This document shows, piece after piece, positions 15,987 through 24,600 of a stretch of 45,944 bases of DNA. Location of the stretch: the NCBI GenBank assembly GCA_944372435.1, contig CALVZD010000004.1, positions 1 to 45,944 on the forward strand, given 5' to 3'. The translations under genes were made by a program, and so were the position numbers. How positions within the stretch are numbered: position 1 is the stretch's first letter; the number at the start of each line of letters is the position of its first letter. The notes under the pieces were generated by a model that was given only the letters and a program-made list of their open reading frames with translations, ran no database searches and was not told the DNA's origin. Source of the stretch: an uncultured Clostridia bacterium (lineage in GTDB: Bacteria; Bacillota; Clostridia; Christensenellales; UBA1242).

Positions 15987-16002
15987 AAGGCTTTTAGGTT
16001 TA

Positions 16003-16899
16003 TTACTGTTTATTTAGAAGGGTTATCATATCAGCTATACGATCAAGATCATCGCGGTTATAGTAATCAATATAAATTCTGCCTTTATTGTCGTTGCCGA
16101 TTGCCGATACTTTCGTTCCCAAAACTCTTTGCATGGTTTGAATAAGCTCTCTCAGTTCAATAGATTGATTTGGCTGAAATTTGGTTATTGTCACTGGGTG
16201 CTGCAGCTTTTTAACCGCTTTTTCAAGATCACGAACCGTCCATTTATCTTTTACGGCTTGATTGGCAAGTTTAAGCTGCATAATGTGATCTTCTATAACC
16301 ACCAAAGCTCTTGCGTGGCCAGCAGAAAGCTTTCCTTCTTCGACCATAGTCATAACATCTGGATAAAGCGTGAGCAATCTCAAAGCATTTGCAACATTTG
16401 GCCTGCTTTTACCAATTCGTTCAGCAACGGCCTCTTGCGTGAGTTTATATTCTTCCATAAGCTGCTTGATCGCTCGTGCTGCCTCGATTGGATTCAAATC
16501 CTCTCTTTGAAGGTTTTCGATAATTGCGATCTCTTTGATCTGCCTGTCAGAATACCTCTTTATCACAGCAGGTATTTTGTCAAGACCAGCTCGTTTTGCA
16601 GCTCTAAATCTACGCTCACCCGCGATAATCATATAAGATCCGTCACCGTTGTCATTTATGACTATTGGTTGGATAACTCCATGGATCTTAATTGAAGAAG
16701 CAAGTTCATTTAAAGCCTCTTCATCAAAGTTTTTTCTTGGCTGGTTCGGATTTGTTTTGATCAAGCCAAGCTCGACCATATCAACTCCATTTTTTTCGCT
16801 TTTTTGCTGAGTTTTTTCAGGGCTTGTCTTTTCCACCTCTTCGTCATACATTGCGAAAAGCGACTCTAAACCTCTGCCCAATCCTTTTTTAACTGCCAT
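16003..16899 (-). CDS. parB: Chromosome-partitioning protein ParB (Spo0J)
   Basis: ParB binds parS, loads as a CTP-dependent clamp and spreads along DNA, recruiting SMC and stimulating ParA. The 298-residue protein has the ParB N-terminal CTPase domain with NPNQPRKNF (about 50-58) and GERRFRAA (94-101), a helix-turn-helix for parS (about 154-175, LTQEAVAERIGKSRPNV) and a C-terminal dimerisation end (IYIDYYNRDDLDRIADMI). Two perfect parS sites lie just downstream. The ATG follows AGGAGG, which is inside the last codons of parA; two bases separate the genes, so they are coupled. Confidence 0.97.
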   Translation of the reverse strand: MAVKKGLGRGLESLFAMYDEEVEKTSPEKTQQKSEKNGVDMVELGLIKTNPNQPRKNFDEEALNELASSIKIHGVIQPIVINDNGDGSYMIIAGERRFRAAKRAGLDKIPAVIKRYSDRQIKEIAIIENLQREDLNPIEAARAIKQLMEEYKLTQEAVAERIGKSRPNVANALRLLTLYPDVMTMVEEGKLSAGHARALVVIEDHIMQLKLANQAVKDKWTVRDLEKAVKKLQHPVTITKFQPNQSIELRELIQTMQRVLGTKVSAIGNDNKGRIYIDYYNRDDLDRIADMITLLNKQ

Positions 16900-16901
16900 G
16901 A

Positions 16902-17720
16902 TTATTTTCCTCCTCTAACCTTTATTTTCGTATGTTTAGTTATACTTTTATACTTAATTTTGTTTCTATTCAAAAACTCTTCGGCAAGTGAAAGATACGC
17001 TTCCGCTCCTTTTGAAGCTGGATCGTAAAGCACGATTGGCAGGCCGTGGCTTGGGGCTTCAGCCAGGCGGATGTTGCGTGGAATATAGGTCTCATACACC
17101 TTGCTTTTAAAAAATCTGATGATCTCTTGGCTGACCTGATTGATCAAATTTGAGCGGTTATCCTTCATCGTTCGCACAACGCCTTCCACATCAAGGTCTG
17201 GATTCAAATGCAGTTTGACAAGTCTGATCGTGTTCATAAGCTGAGTAAGACCGTCCAAAGCGTAAAATTCGCACTGCATAGGGATGATCACACTGTCAGA
17301 TGCGGTCAGAGCATTGACAGTCAAAAGGCCCAAGGAAGGCTGACAATCAATCATTATGAAATCATAACTATCCTTAATATTTTCAAGTATGTTTTTCAAA
17401 GTATATTCTCTGTTTTGTTTTGAAACGAGCGAAATTTCAGCCGCAGCAAGATCGACGGTTGAAGGGATAATGTCCAGGTTTTCGATTTGTGTTGGCAAAA
17501 TTGCCTCCTCAATCGAGCACTCGTTGTCAATCAAGTCATAAATCGTTTTTAGCCCTTTCTTTTTTTCAATACCAACACCACTCGTCGCGTTGCCCTGTGG
17601 GTCAAGATCCAAAATTAATATCTTTTGACCCATAACTGCAAGATAAGCAGAAAGATTGACGCAGGTCGTCGTCTTTCCAACTCCGCCTTTTTGGTTGGTG
17701 AATGAAATAACTTTTGCCAT
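16902..17720 (-). CDS. parA: Chromosome-partitioning ATPase ParA (Soj)
   Basis: ParA is a Walker-type ATPase that binds DNA as an ATP dimer and is released by ParB, moving origins apart; in Bacillus, Soj also controls DnaA. The 272-residue protein shows the deviant Walker A KGGVGKTT (11-18), DLDPQGNAT and IDCQPSLG motifs. I start at MAKVIS, preceded by GAGG about five bases upstream; an earlier in-frame GTG overlaps the ribosome site. It ends in a Lys-rich tail (KSITKHTKIKVRGGK). A TATAAT promoter lies in the gap after rsmG, and parB follows at once. Confidence 0.97.
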   Translation of the reverse strand: MAKVISFTNQKGGVGKTTTCVNLSAYLAVMGQKILILDLDPQGNATSGVGIEKKKGLKTIYDLIDNECSIEEAILPTQIENLDIIPSTVDLAAAEISLVSKQNREYTLKNILENIKDSYDFIMIDCQPSLGLLTVNALTASDSVIIPMQCEFYALDGLTQLMNTIRLVKLHLNPDLDVEGVVRTMKDNRSNLINQVSQEIIRFFKSKVYETYIPRNIRLAEAPSHGLPIVLYDPASKGAEAYLSLAEEFLNRNKIKYKSITKHTKIKVRGGK

Positions 17721-17759
17721 AAACACCTCTTTTGTCGTAAATTTTTCTTATTTTATAGA

Positions 17760-17788
17760 ATTATAGCACATATTTTCATGTTTTGAAA
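17760..17788 (-). promoter_or_regulatory. Possible promoter for parAB
   Basis: Minus strand: TTTCAA, 17 bases, perfect TATAAT. The -35 is weak, so read-through from rsmG may also contribute. Confidence 0.5.
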
Positions 17789-17791
17789 GCA

Positions 17792-18472
17792 TTAAAGCGG
17801 TTTTTTTCGAGGAAGATTGCCACCTCGTGGAAAATTATGCGGTGACGACACAACTTTTTTTACCGTAATAAGCGTTCTCAGGTTGTCAAAAATCGAGTAT
17901 TTTGTCATCTCTTCAATCTGTCCGCCCAAAATTTTCAGAGCCTCAGAGGACTTTTCGACCTCTTCAAAGCAGTTTCCGCCTTTATAAATTATCGCTCTGC
18001 CTCCAATTTTTAAAAAAGGCAAAAGATATTCGAGCAGGGTAGGAAGCTCTGCAACAGCGCGCGCAGTGACACAATCAAACTCAGCTTTTTTCTGAAAATC
18101 CTCAATTCGCGAATGAATTGCGATGATATTGTTTAGTTTTAGCTCATTTTTTAGCGAATTTAAAAAATTTACCCTTTTGTTTAGACTGTCTACCAGTGTT
18201 ATTTCAAGCTTTGGGTTTAAAATTGCCAAAACAACGCCAGGAAAACCTGCGCCTGCGCCGACATCCAAAACCTTGCCGTAAAAATATTGAGTAGCAACGG
18301 CGCTGTCGATAAAATGCTTGATGACAACGTCTTCAAAATCTTTTATAGCGGTCAGATTGTATTTTTCGTTTTCTGCCATAAGAAAATTGTAAAATTTCAA
18401 AAGTTTTTCCGCCTGCTTGTCAGAAATTTTTATTCTTGCCTTTTCAAAAAGTTCTTTAATTTTTTGTGTCAT
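17792..18472 (-). CDS. rsmG: 16S rRNA (guanine527-N7)-methyltransferase RsmG (GidB)
   Basis: RsmG methylates N7 of G527 in 16S rRNA with S-adenosylmethionine. The 226-residue protein has the typical NLTAIKDFEDVVIKHFIDS stretch, the SAM-binding VLDVGAGAGFPG loop (about 68-79) and the VTARAVAELPTLLEYLLP region. It ends in a basic Arg/Lys/Pro tail. I start at the ATG that follows GAGGGTG, overlapping the mnmG end by 17 bases; an in-frame TTG five codons upstream overlaps the ribosome site. The order mnmE-mnmG-rsmG-parA-parB is the classical origin-proximal arrangement. Confidence 0.96.
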   Translation of the reverse strand: MTQKIKELFEKARIKISDKQAEKLLKFYNFLMAENEKYNLTAIKDFEDVVIKHFIDSAVATQYFYGKVLDVGAGAGFPGVVLAILNPKLEITLVDSLNKRVNFLNSLKNELKLNNIIAIHSRIEDFQKKAEFDCVTARAVAELPTLLEYLLPFLKIGGRAIIYKGGNCFEEVEKSSEALKILGGQIEEMTKYSIFDNLRTLITVKKVVSSPHNFPRGGNLPRKKPL

Positions 18473-20336
18473 GCTTTTCACCCTCAAATTTTTTAATCAA
18501 AACCGACAAAACTGCGATGTCCGCTGGCGATACGCCAGAAATTCGCGAAGCCTGCCCCAGATTTTCAGGTCTGACCTCACTCAATTTTTGAATTGTTTCG
18601 ATTTTTAATCCCTTTTGTTTTGAAAAATCAAAGTTTTTCGGTATTTTCACTTCTTCGGTTTTTTGAGCTTTTTTAATATCTTCATTTTGCTGTTTTAAGT
18701 ATCCCTCAAATTTGACAATCAAATTTAATTCGGCAATTATTTCGTCGGAAAACTCAGAAAAAACTCCAAATTCTTCATTGACTTTTTTTGCATCTAAATT
18801 TGATCTTTTTATTGCTTCTTTTACTGAAATAGAGTTTTTTGGAGGATTTTCTCCGTATTTTTTAAAAAATTTAATCAATTTTTCGTTAATTTTTAATTTT
18901 TCGCTCAATTTTTCATAGGCTTTTTTAAGGTTTTCTTTTTTCTTTAAAAACCTGTTATATCTCGCCTTGCTGACAAGTCCAACATCTCTGCCAATTTGTG
19001 TTAAGCGAAGGTCGGCGTTATCCTGCCTGAGTGAGAGGCGATATTCCGCTCTGCTGGTCATCATTCGATAGGGCTCATTTGTGCCTTTTGTGACAATGTC
19101 GTCAATCAAAACGCCGATATAGCCTTCTCCTCGTGAAATGATGAGGGGAGTTTTGTTTTCAAGTTTTAATGCCGCGTTTATGCCTGCCACTATGCCTTGT
19201 GCAGCGGCTTCCTCATATCCACTTGTTCCGTTGATCTGACCTGCGAAAAATAAGCCACTGTGCAATTTGCTTTCAAGCGAAAGCGAAAGCTGTTGGGGAT
19301 CTATGCAATCATATTCGATCGCGTAGGAGTCTCGCATTATCTCGGCATTTTCAAGCCCTTTCACAGAGTGGATCATCTGCTCCTGAATGTCGGTTGGCAT
19401 AGAGGTCGAAAAGCCCTGGATATAAATTTCGGAGGTAGAAAGCGATTCCGGCTCCAAGAAAAGTTGGTGGCGGTCTTTGTCGGCGAACCTGACTATTTTA
19501 GTTTCGATCGAAGGACAATAGCGAGGTCCAATTCCTGTAATTTCGCCCGAAAGAGAGGGCGCTTTGTCGAGATTGTTTTGAATAATTTCGTGCGTTTTTG
19601 GGTTTGTATAGGTCAGGTAGCACTCCACTTTGTTTTTGATCTTTTTGGTTGTCATAAACGAAAACGGTTGAATATTCTCTTCGCCCGGCTGTTTTTCCAA
19701 AATTTCAAAATTGACGCTGCGAGCGTTGACTCTTGCAGGCGTTCCGGTTTTGAACCTTAAAAGTTTGTAGCCTAGCTCTTTTAAAGAATTTGAAAGTTTT
19801 TTGGCATTTTTAAAGCCGTTTGGGCCGACGTTTTCTGTGTATTTTCCTATAATAATTCTGCTGTTGAGATAAACTCCTGTGGCAAACACGACGACGTCAG
19901 CTTCAAATTCGTCGCCAACCGCCGTTTTAACGATTTTTTTGTCTCCGTCAAGTAAAACTCTTTCCGCCTCGCCCTGCTTTAAAAACAGGTTAGGGCAAGA
20001 CTCCACCACCTTTTTCATCTCTGTGTGATATTGCTGTTTGTCGGCCTGAGCGCGCAGACTTTGAACCGCAGGACCTCTGCCTCGATTTAAAACCCTCATC
20101 TGAATCGCTGTCTTGTCTGCAATGATGCCCATCTGTCCGCCAAGAGCGTCTATTTCAGAAACAAGTTGGCCTTTGGCTGTGCCTCCAATCGACGGATTGC
20201 ACGCCAAAAAAGCCACCGCATCCAAGCTTATCGTAAGCAGCAGTGTTTTGTGGCCTTTTCTTGCAAGAGCGAGTGCCGCCTCACATCCAGCGTGACCTGC
20301 TCCTATAACTATCGCTTCAAAACTCTGTTTCATCAT
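18456..20336 (-). CDS. mnmG: tRNA uridine-5-carboxymethylaminomethyl synthesis protein MnmG (GidA)
   Basis: MnmG is the FAD-dependent partner of MnmE; together they install the (carboxymethyl)aminomethyl group on wobble U34 of several tRNAs using methylene-tetrahydrofolate. The 626-residue length is normal. Visible are the FAD-binding GAGHAG (about 12-17), CNPSIGGTAKGQLVSEIDALGG, the GTP-ARV segment, NGTSGYEEAAAQG and the C-terminal GVSPADIAVL helix. Its ATG overlaps the mnmE stop by four bases (ATGA), so it is coupled to mnmE; it also overlaps rsmG. Confidence 0.98.
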   Translation of the reverse strand: MMKQSFEAIVIGAGHAGCEAALALARKGHKTLLLTISLDAVAFLACNPSIGGTAKGQLVSEIDALGGQMGIIADKTAIQMRVLNRGRGPAVQSLRAQADKQQYHTEMKKVVESCPNLFLKQGEAERVLLDGDKKIVKTAVGDEFEADVVVFATGVYLNSRIIIGKYTENVGPNGFKNAKKLSNSLKELGYKLLRFKTGTPARVNARSVNFEILEKQPGEENIQPFSFMTTKKIKNKVECYLTYTNPKTHEIIQNNLDKAPSLSGEITGIGPRYCPSIETKIVRFADKDRHQLFLEPESLSTSEIYIQGFSTSMPTDIQEQMIHSVKGLENAEIMRDSYAIEYDCIDPQQLSLSLESKLHSGLFFAGQINGTSGYEEAAAQGIVAGINAALKLENKTPLIISRGEGYIGVLIDDIVTKGTNEPYRMMTSRAEYRLSLRQDNADLRLTQIGRDVGLVSKARYNRFLKKKENLKKAYEKLSEKLKINEKLIKFFKKYGENPPKNSISVKEAIKRSNLDAKKVNEEFGVFSEFSDEIIAELNLIVKFEGYLKQQNEDIKKAQKTEEVKIPKNFDFSKQKGLKIETIQKLSEVRPENLGQASRISGVSPADIAVLSVLIKKFEGEKHDTKN

Positions 20337-21655
20337 TTTCCCACACAAAAACGCGAAAAGATGAGGTCGATTATGTCCTCATTTTCGGTTTCTCCCGTTA
20401 TCTTTCCAAGCGTTTGCCAAATATTTTTTATGATAAGAGACAAAATTTCCATGCTCTCGCTTTTTTCCGAAATCGCCTGTTTTGTTTGCTTTAAAGCCTC
20501 TTTCAAAATTTCAAGTTGGCGCTCGTTTGCCAAAACTGAGGCGTTGAAATTGAAATCTTCTCCTATCGTTTTTTGCAGAATGCTTTCTTTCAAAAATTGC
20601 AGGTTTTTTTTGTCTTTTGCCGAAACCTCAATTTCATCGTTCATTTTTTCTAAAACTCGCTTCTTGTCGCTTTTGTTGACGACAAAAAGGTGAGGCTGCT
20701 TTAAAGAATTTATGATCTTTTTGTCATCGGAAGAAAGCTTTTCGCTGCCGTCTAAAACCACCAAGACAAGGTCGGCATCTTTCAGCATTTTTTTGCTCTT
20801 TTCAATTCCAATCTTTTCGACCAGATCGTCACTTTCTCGAATCCCTGCCGTGTCAAAAAAGTTAAATCTCACGCCTTTAAAATCTGCCTTGGCTTCGACG
20901 ATATCTCGCGTGGTGCCCTCAATTTCAGTGACGATCGCCTTTTCTTCTCCGATGAGGGCGTTGAGCAGACTGCTTTTGCCAACATTCGTTCTTCCAACGA
21001 TTGCAACATTGATGCCTGACTTGACAAATTTAAGCTGTTCTGAATTAGAAATCAACACTGAAAGTTCTGTTTTTATAACTTTCAAACTTTTTATTATATT
21101 GTCAATCAAAACCTCAAAATCGACCTCTTCTGGATAATCCAAGCTGACTTCAATCTCAGCCAAGATATCTTTTAATTTATGCTGCAAAAGCTTTACTTTT
21201 TGATTTAGCTCGCCGTCAGCAGAGGCGAGGGCCGCTTTGAGTTCTGCCTCGCTTTCGCTGTTGATCTCTTCGATTATTCCCTCAGCTTCATCAAGACTGA
21301 TTTTGCCGTTCAAAAATGCGAGTTTGGTAAATTCTCCTGGCTCGGCAAGTTGCGCGCCTGCTTGAAGAAGTTTTTGCTGCACAAGCTGGGTTAAAACGAT
21401 TCCTCCGTGAAGATGAAGCTCCACCATATCTTCACCTGTGTAGGAGTTTGGCGCCTCAAAAAACACCATGAGGCATTTTTCAAAACTGCTGCCAAGGTCA
21501 AATTTTCCGAGTGCCATTTTTCGTGGTTGCAACTTTTGTTTTTTTAAGGGCGTGAAAAATTTTTGCGCTATTGTGAGCGCATTTTTTCCACTCATTCTGA
21601 CGATAGAAATTGCGCTCTTTGCGAGCGGCGTTGAAATTGCAACAATCGTCTTCAT
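20333..21655 (-). CDS. mnmE: tRNA-modification GTPase MnmE (TrmE)
   Basis: MnmE is the GTPase half of the MnmEG complex for wobble-uridine modification. The 440-residue protein has the folate-binding N-domain (MKTIVAISTPLAKSAISIVRMSG), a helical domain and an inserted G domain: G1 GRTNVGKS (221-228), TTRD near 240, DTAGI and NKSD. It ends CVGK, where CIGK is usual, so the catalytic Cys437 is kept. The start agrees exactly with the family. There is no Shine-Dalgarno sequence; the ATG lies seven bases after a perfect TATAAT, which suggests a leaderless operon mnmE-mnmG-rsmG. Confidence 0.98.
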   Translation of the reverse strand: MKTIVAISTPLAKSAISIVRMSGKNALTIAQKFFTPLKKQKLQPRKMALGKFDLGSSFEKCLMVFFEAPNSYTGEDMVELHLHGGIVLTQLVQQKLLQAGAQLAEPGEFTKLAFLNGKISLDEAEGIIEEINSESEAELKAALASADGELNQKVKLLQHKLKDILAEIEVSLDYPEEVDFEVLIDNIIKSLKVIKTELSVLISNSEQLKFVKSGINVAIVGRTNVGKSSLLNALIGEEKAIVTEIEGTTRDIVEAKADFKGVRFNFFDTAGIRESDDLVEKIGIEKSKKMLKDADLVLVVLDGSEKLSSDDKKIINSLKQPHLFVVNKSDKKRVLEKMNDEIEVSAKDKKNLQFLKESILQKTIGEDFNFNASVLANERQLEILKEALKQTKQAISEKSESMEILSLIIKNIWQTLGKITGETENEDIIDLIFSRFCVGK

Positions 21656-21662
21656 GACTTAG

Positions 21663-21691
21663 ATTATATCACACTTTTTTGTTAATAACAA
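21663..21691 (-). promoter_or_regulatory. Promoter for the mnmE-mnmG-rsmG operon, likely leaderless
   Basis: Minus strand: TTGTTA, 17 bases, perfect TATAAT, then CTAAGTC and the ATG. The rpmH-jag transcript ends just upstream, so this promoter should be the main source of mnmE mRNA. Confidence 0.7.
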
Positions 21692-21702
21692 TTGTTTTTT
21701 TG

Positions 21703-21729
21703 CAAGAAAAAAGCGGCAGTAAGCCGCTT
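21703..21729 (-). terminator. Rho-independent terminator of the rpmH-jag operon
   Basis: AAGCGGC/GCCGCTT stem, 5-base loop, then six T on the minus strand; it starts in the jag stop codon. Confidence 0.9.
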
Positions 21730-22576
21730 AGTCTTTGTATTCTCTTGGAAAGATAATCAAATATCGCTTTGGTTCGGTGCCTTTTGACATCGTTGTGACT
21801 TTATCGTTGTCTTGAAGCGCCAAGTGGATAATTCTTCTTTCGCTGGCGTCCATCGGTTCCAGCCTTGCATATCTTCCGGTTTTAGCCACCTTTGCCGCCA
21901 TGCGGTATGCAAGTTTTCTGAGTGAGTCTTCTCTCTTTTCGCGATAGCCGCAGATGTCGAGCAAAACTCTCTTGTCCTCTCTTTTGCAAATCGTCGACAT
22001 CAGATAGGAGAGAGCAAAAAGTGCCTCGCCGCGATAGCCGATGAGCTCGCCCAAATCCTCACCGTCGAGGATAATTTTTTTGACATCCTCATCTTCAATC
22101 TCGGTTATCTCTGCGCTCTTGCCAAAAGCCTTAACAAGCCCTTTGACAAACTCGGTGCAGCTTGGCCTTTCGCGTTTTTCATCAGAACGAATTTTCTCTT
22201 CTTCTTTTTCTTCTTTTTTCTCTTGTTTTTCTTTTTCTTTTTTAGCTTTCTTTTCTAGCTTTTCTCTTTCTTTCTTCTCTTTTTTGTCATCATCGTCATC
22301 ATCATCTTCATCTTTGTTATCGTCTTTGTCGTCATCATCATCATCGTCGTCATCTTCGATTTTTTTAAGCGCCTCTTTCTCTCTTTCTTTTTCGCGTTTT
22401 TCGTATTTTTCTATCGCGTCCTCTGAAATTGAAACGACAACTTTGGCCTTTTTAAAGAGCCCGCCCTCGCTGATGATTTTGATGTCCACATCTTCGCGTG
22501 GCGCTTTAAGTTCGAACAGTGCGTTTTCGATCGCCTGCTCTATGTTTCTTCCTGTTGCTTCAACACTGCGTGTCAT
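21728..22576 (-). CDS. khpB: RNA-binding protein KhpB/Jag with Asp- and Lys/Glu-rich linker
   Basis: KhpB (Jag, EloR) binds RNA and, with KhpA, influences cell elongation and division. The 282-residue protein has the Jag-N domain (1-52, EATGRNIEQAIENAL...EGGLFKKAKV), a very charged linker, a KH domain (about 140-215; GxxG loop G180-Y-R-G183) and an R3H domain (about 216-282; R247-x3-H251 in DASERRIIHLALQ). The linker at about 56-136 has two runs of Asp (residues 75-83 and 91-97) and then alternating Lys/Glu, and is longer and more acidic than usual. AGGAGG precedes the ATG; a perfect 8-bp inverted repeat (AAAGTGAT/ATCACTTT) overlaps the yidC stop just upstream and could modulate translation. 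Confidence 0.93.
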   Translation of the reverse strand: MTRSVEATGRNIEQAIENALFELKAPREDVDIKIISEGGLFKKAKVVVSISEDAIEKYEKREKEREKEALKKIEDDDDDDDDDKDDNKDEDDDDDDDKKEKKEREKLEKKAKKEKEKQEKKEEKEEEKIRSDEKRERPSCTEFVKGLVKAFGKSAEITEIEDEDVKKIILDGEDLGELIGYRGEALFALSYLMSTICKREDKRVLLDICGYREKREDSLRKLAYRMAAKVAKTGRYARLEPMDASERRIIHLALQDNDKVTTMSKGTEPKRYLIIFPREYKD

Positions 22577-22603
22577 ATTTTTTTCCTCCTTAAAGTGATT
22601 GTA

Positions 22604-24013
22604 TCACTTTCTTCTGTATTCTACAACTGATTTTCGCTTTTCTTCTTCTTTCTTTTCCTGACGAGCTTCCCACTTGTTGATTATGAGGTTTTCAAGAGGG
22701 GTGAGCGCCGCACTGATTGCCTGGCTTGTCACCATGTAGATAGCAAACACGGAGTTATAGAATATCGCAAAAATTCCCATGATGAGAGGCATGACTATCA
22801 TCATAACTTTTGAGCCAGGTGCCTTGGTTTTTGGCGCGCCTTTTTGTCTGTTTGTCAGGTTGCCTATCCAAATTGCAAGCATCGAAATGCCGATGCTGAG
22901 CACTGCCAAAATCAAATAACCGTTCACTCTGCCTACTCTTTCACTCAAACTCGGCATAAACGAGTTGTAGATCACTCTTTCTTGCTCGCTCACATTGTTG
23001 GAGCCGATTTCACCGACAAACTCATCATAGGTGAAGATCGAATTTTTGAAAGGCGAGTCTGCAATCCAATAGTTTTCAATCCACAAAAATTTTGAGCTTT
23101 CTGGGCTGTTTTGATAGCAGGTGACTATATATCTTGAAGAAAAATCGTCTATCGCTTGTTTGTAGGTCGTTCCTGCGATCGCTTCGTCTCCAATATATCG
23201 AGCCTCATAAACCTGACTTCCGTCCTCGTTTGTTATCGGCTCGCCGCTTTCATTCGTCTGTGCGATAGGATAAACAAACTTTGTTGCAAGATCATATATT
23301 GCTTGGTCTGACGAGACAACCACTTTAACAGGCTGCCCGTTTTCGTCGGTGACAACATTGCCATTTTCGTCAGTTTGATTTTGATCGGTTGAATATGAAA
23401 AATCGGTTTTGTAAATTTCTCTTGCAATCTCCTCTTCATTTGCGTCTTTTGCTATGATATAGCCGTCAGTTGCTTCAAAGGTGAGAGACGAATAATTTTC
23501 AAAATAGCCTGTGATATCGTTTTCTGCGACATCGTCGTTGTTTTTTTCATAAACCTCATTTGTCAGGTTTAAAACATTTGCATAGTTGTATTTTAGATAA
23601 TCGTATTGCTGACTGATTTTGTAGTCTGCCATCGAGTTAATGCCGGCAAACAGGGTGAAGAATATTGTCAGGTTGAGTGCCAAAAACACGAGCATAAACA
23701 AGCAGCTTCCCATCATCGAATAGTTGTGTTTTCGATAAAGCTCTTGCGTTTTTTGATTCAGCAGATTTCTGTCGGCGCCGTAACGGGTTTTGAGTTTTTC
23801 AAGCTCTGGCTGAATTTTTGCTTGGATGCGCATATTTTTTTTGTTGATCTTTTTGTTGATCGTTTCAAACGGCGCCCAAATCAGCTTTATTATAAGCGTG
23901 ATCAAAACTATTGCAAGTATATAACTTCCAACGCCACCTTCAAACGCTTTTATTATCGTCTGCCAAACACCTGTCGGCTCAGAAACTGACAGAAGGCCTG
24001 TTATAAAAGCCAT
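22604..24013 (-). CDS. yidC: Membrane protein insertase YidC/Oxa1 with large outer insertion
   Basis: YidC inserts membrane proteins alone or with Sec. This 469-residue form has membrane segments at about 31-49, 102-125, 364-386, 403-420 and 421-440, and a charged cytoplasmic hairpin at 51-100 (KIQPELEKLKTRYG). The hydrophilic-groove Arg of Bacillus YidC corresponds to Lys43 in LIIKLIWAP. The loop between the second and third segments is normally a few tens of residues; here it spans about 126-363, with a hydrophilic insertion of around 180 residues (126-305) before the recognisable FLWIENYWIADSPF. No lipobox is present, as in other clostridial forms I recall. AAGGAG lies seven bases before the ATG. 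The gene overlaps yidD by 13 bases. Confidence 0.93.
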   Translation of the reverse strand: MAFITGLLSVSEPTGVWQTIIKAFEGGVGSYILAIVLITLIIKLIWAPFETINKKINKKNMRIQAKIQPELEKLKTRYGADRNLLNQKTQELYRKHNYSMMGSCLFMLVFLALNLTIFFTLFAGINSMADYKISQQYDYLKYNYANVLNLTNEVYEKNNDDVAENDITGYFENYSSLTFEATDGYIIAKDANEEEIAREIYKTDFSYSTDQNQTDENGNVVTDENGQPVKVVVSSDQAIYDLATKFVYPIAQTNESGEPITNEDGSQVYEARYIGDEAIAGTTYKQAIDDFSSRYIVTCYQNSPESSKFLWIENYWIADSPFKNSIFTYDEFVGEIGSNNVSEQERVIYNSFMPSLSERVGRVNGYLILAVLSIGISMLAIWIGNLTNRQKGAPKTKAPGSKVMMIVMPLIMGIFAIFYNSVFAIYMVTSQAISAALTPLENLIINKWEARQEKKEEEKRKSVVEYRRK

Positions 24014-24267
24014 CTAGAATCTCCTTTTATGTTAATAGGAACAGGGTCATAGCCATGCTGTTTGCAAAATGGCGAACATCTGCAAATTCTTTTAACTCCA
24101 ATTGCAAAGCCTTTGAAAGGTCCAAACTCTTTGACCGCTTGAAGAAAATATGTCGAACAGCTTGGAGAAAATTTGCAAACTTTTGGAAGCAGAGGAGAGA
24201 TACACCACTTGTAAAAATAAACGGGAATATAAAGCACAAGCTTGAACGGATAAAGGATATATTTCAT
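24001..24267 (-). CDS. yidD: Membrane protein insertion efficiency factor YidD
   Basis: An 88-residue protein with an N-terminal amphipathic/hydrophobic helix and the conserved Cys-rich core CKFSPSCSTYFLQAVKEFGPFKG (about 31-53, given here in part) and RICRCSPF. YidD helps YidC-dependent insertion at the inner face of the membrane. It lies in the invariant order rpmH-rnpA-yidD-yidC and overlaps rnpA by four bases and yidC by 13, so the block is translationally coupled. Confidence 0.96.
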   Translation of the reverse strand: MKYILYPFKLVLYIPVYFYKWCISPLLPKVCKFSPSCSTYFLQAVKEFGPFKGFAIGVKRICRCSPFCKQHGYDPVPINIKGDSRWLL

Positions 24268-24590
24268 TTTTTTATGCTTGCCACCTTGAAAATCTTTTTC
24301 ACTTCTTCTTGCAAAGTCAAAAAGTCTATCTCCGCCGCTCCTGGTCTTGCCATAATGACATAATTGAAATAGTCTTTTGGCAAATTTTTTCTTCGGACGA
24401 TTTCTTTTAGTCTTCTTTTAAGTTTGTTCCTCTTGTTTGCCTTTCCTATTTTTTTTGAAACAGCATAACCAATTTTAAAATTTTTAAATCTGCTCTCAAC
24501 TGAAAAAAGGGTCAAATGTTCGGAATTATATCTCTTTCCCTTTCGATAAATGTATGAAAATTGTTTGTCTTTTTTCAGTCTATGATCCAT
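24264..24590 (-). CDS. rnpA: Ribonuclease P protein component RnpA
   Basis: The protein subunit of RNase P, which trims the 5' ends of tRNA precursors together with the rnpB RNA. The 108-residue basic protein has the N-terminal MDHRLKKDKQFSYIYRKGKRY and the signature IGKANKRNKLKRRLKEIVR that contacts the RNA. I prefer the ATG to the GTG immediately before it because AGGA is better spaced. It lies ten bases after rpmH and overlaps yidD. Confidence 0.97.
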   Translation of the reverse strand: MDHRLKKDKQFSYIYRKGKRYNSEHLTLFSVESRFKNFKIGYAVSKKIGKANKRNKLKRRLKEIVRRKNLPKDYFNYVIMARPGAAEIDFLTLQEEVKKIFKVASIKK

Positions 24591-24600
24591 CACTTTTCCT

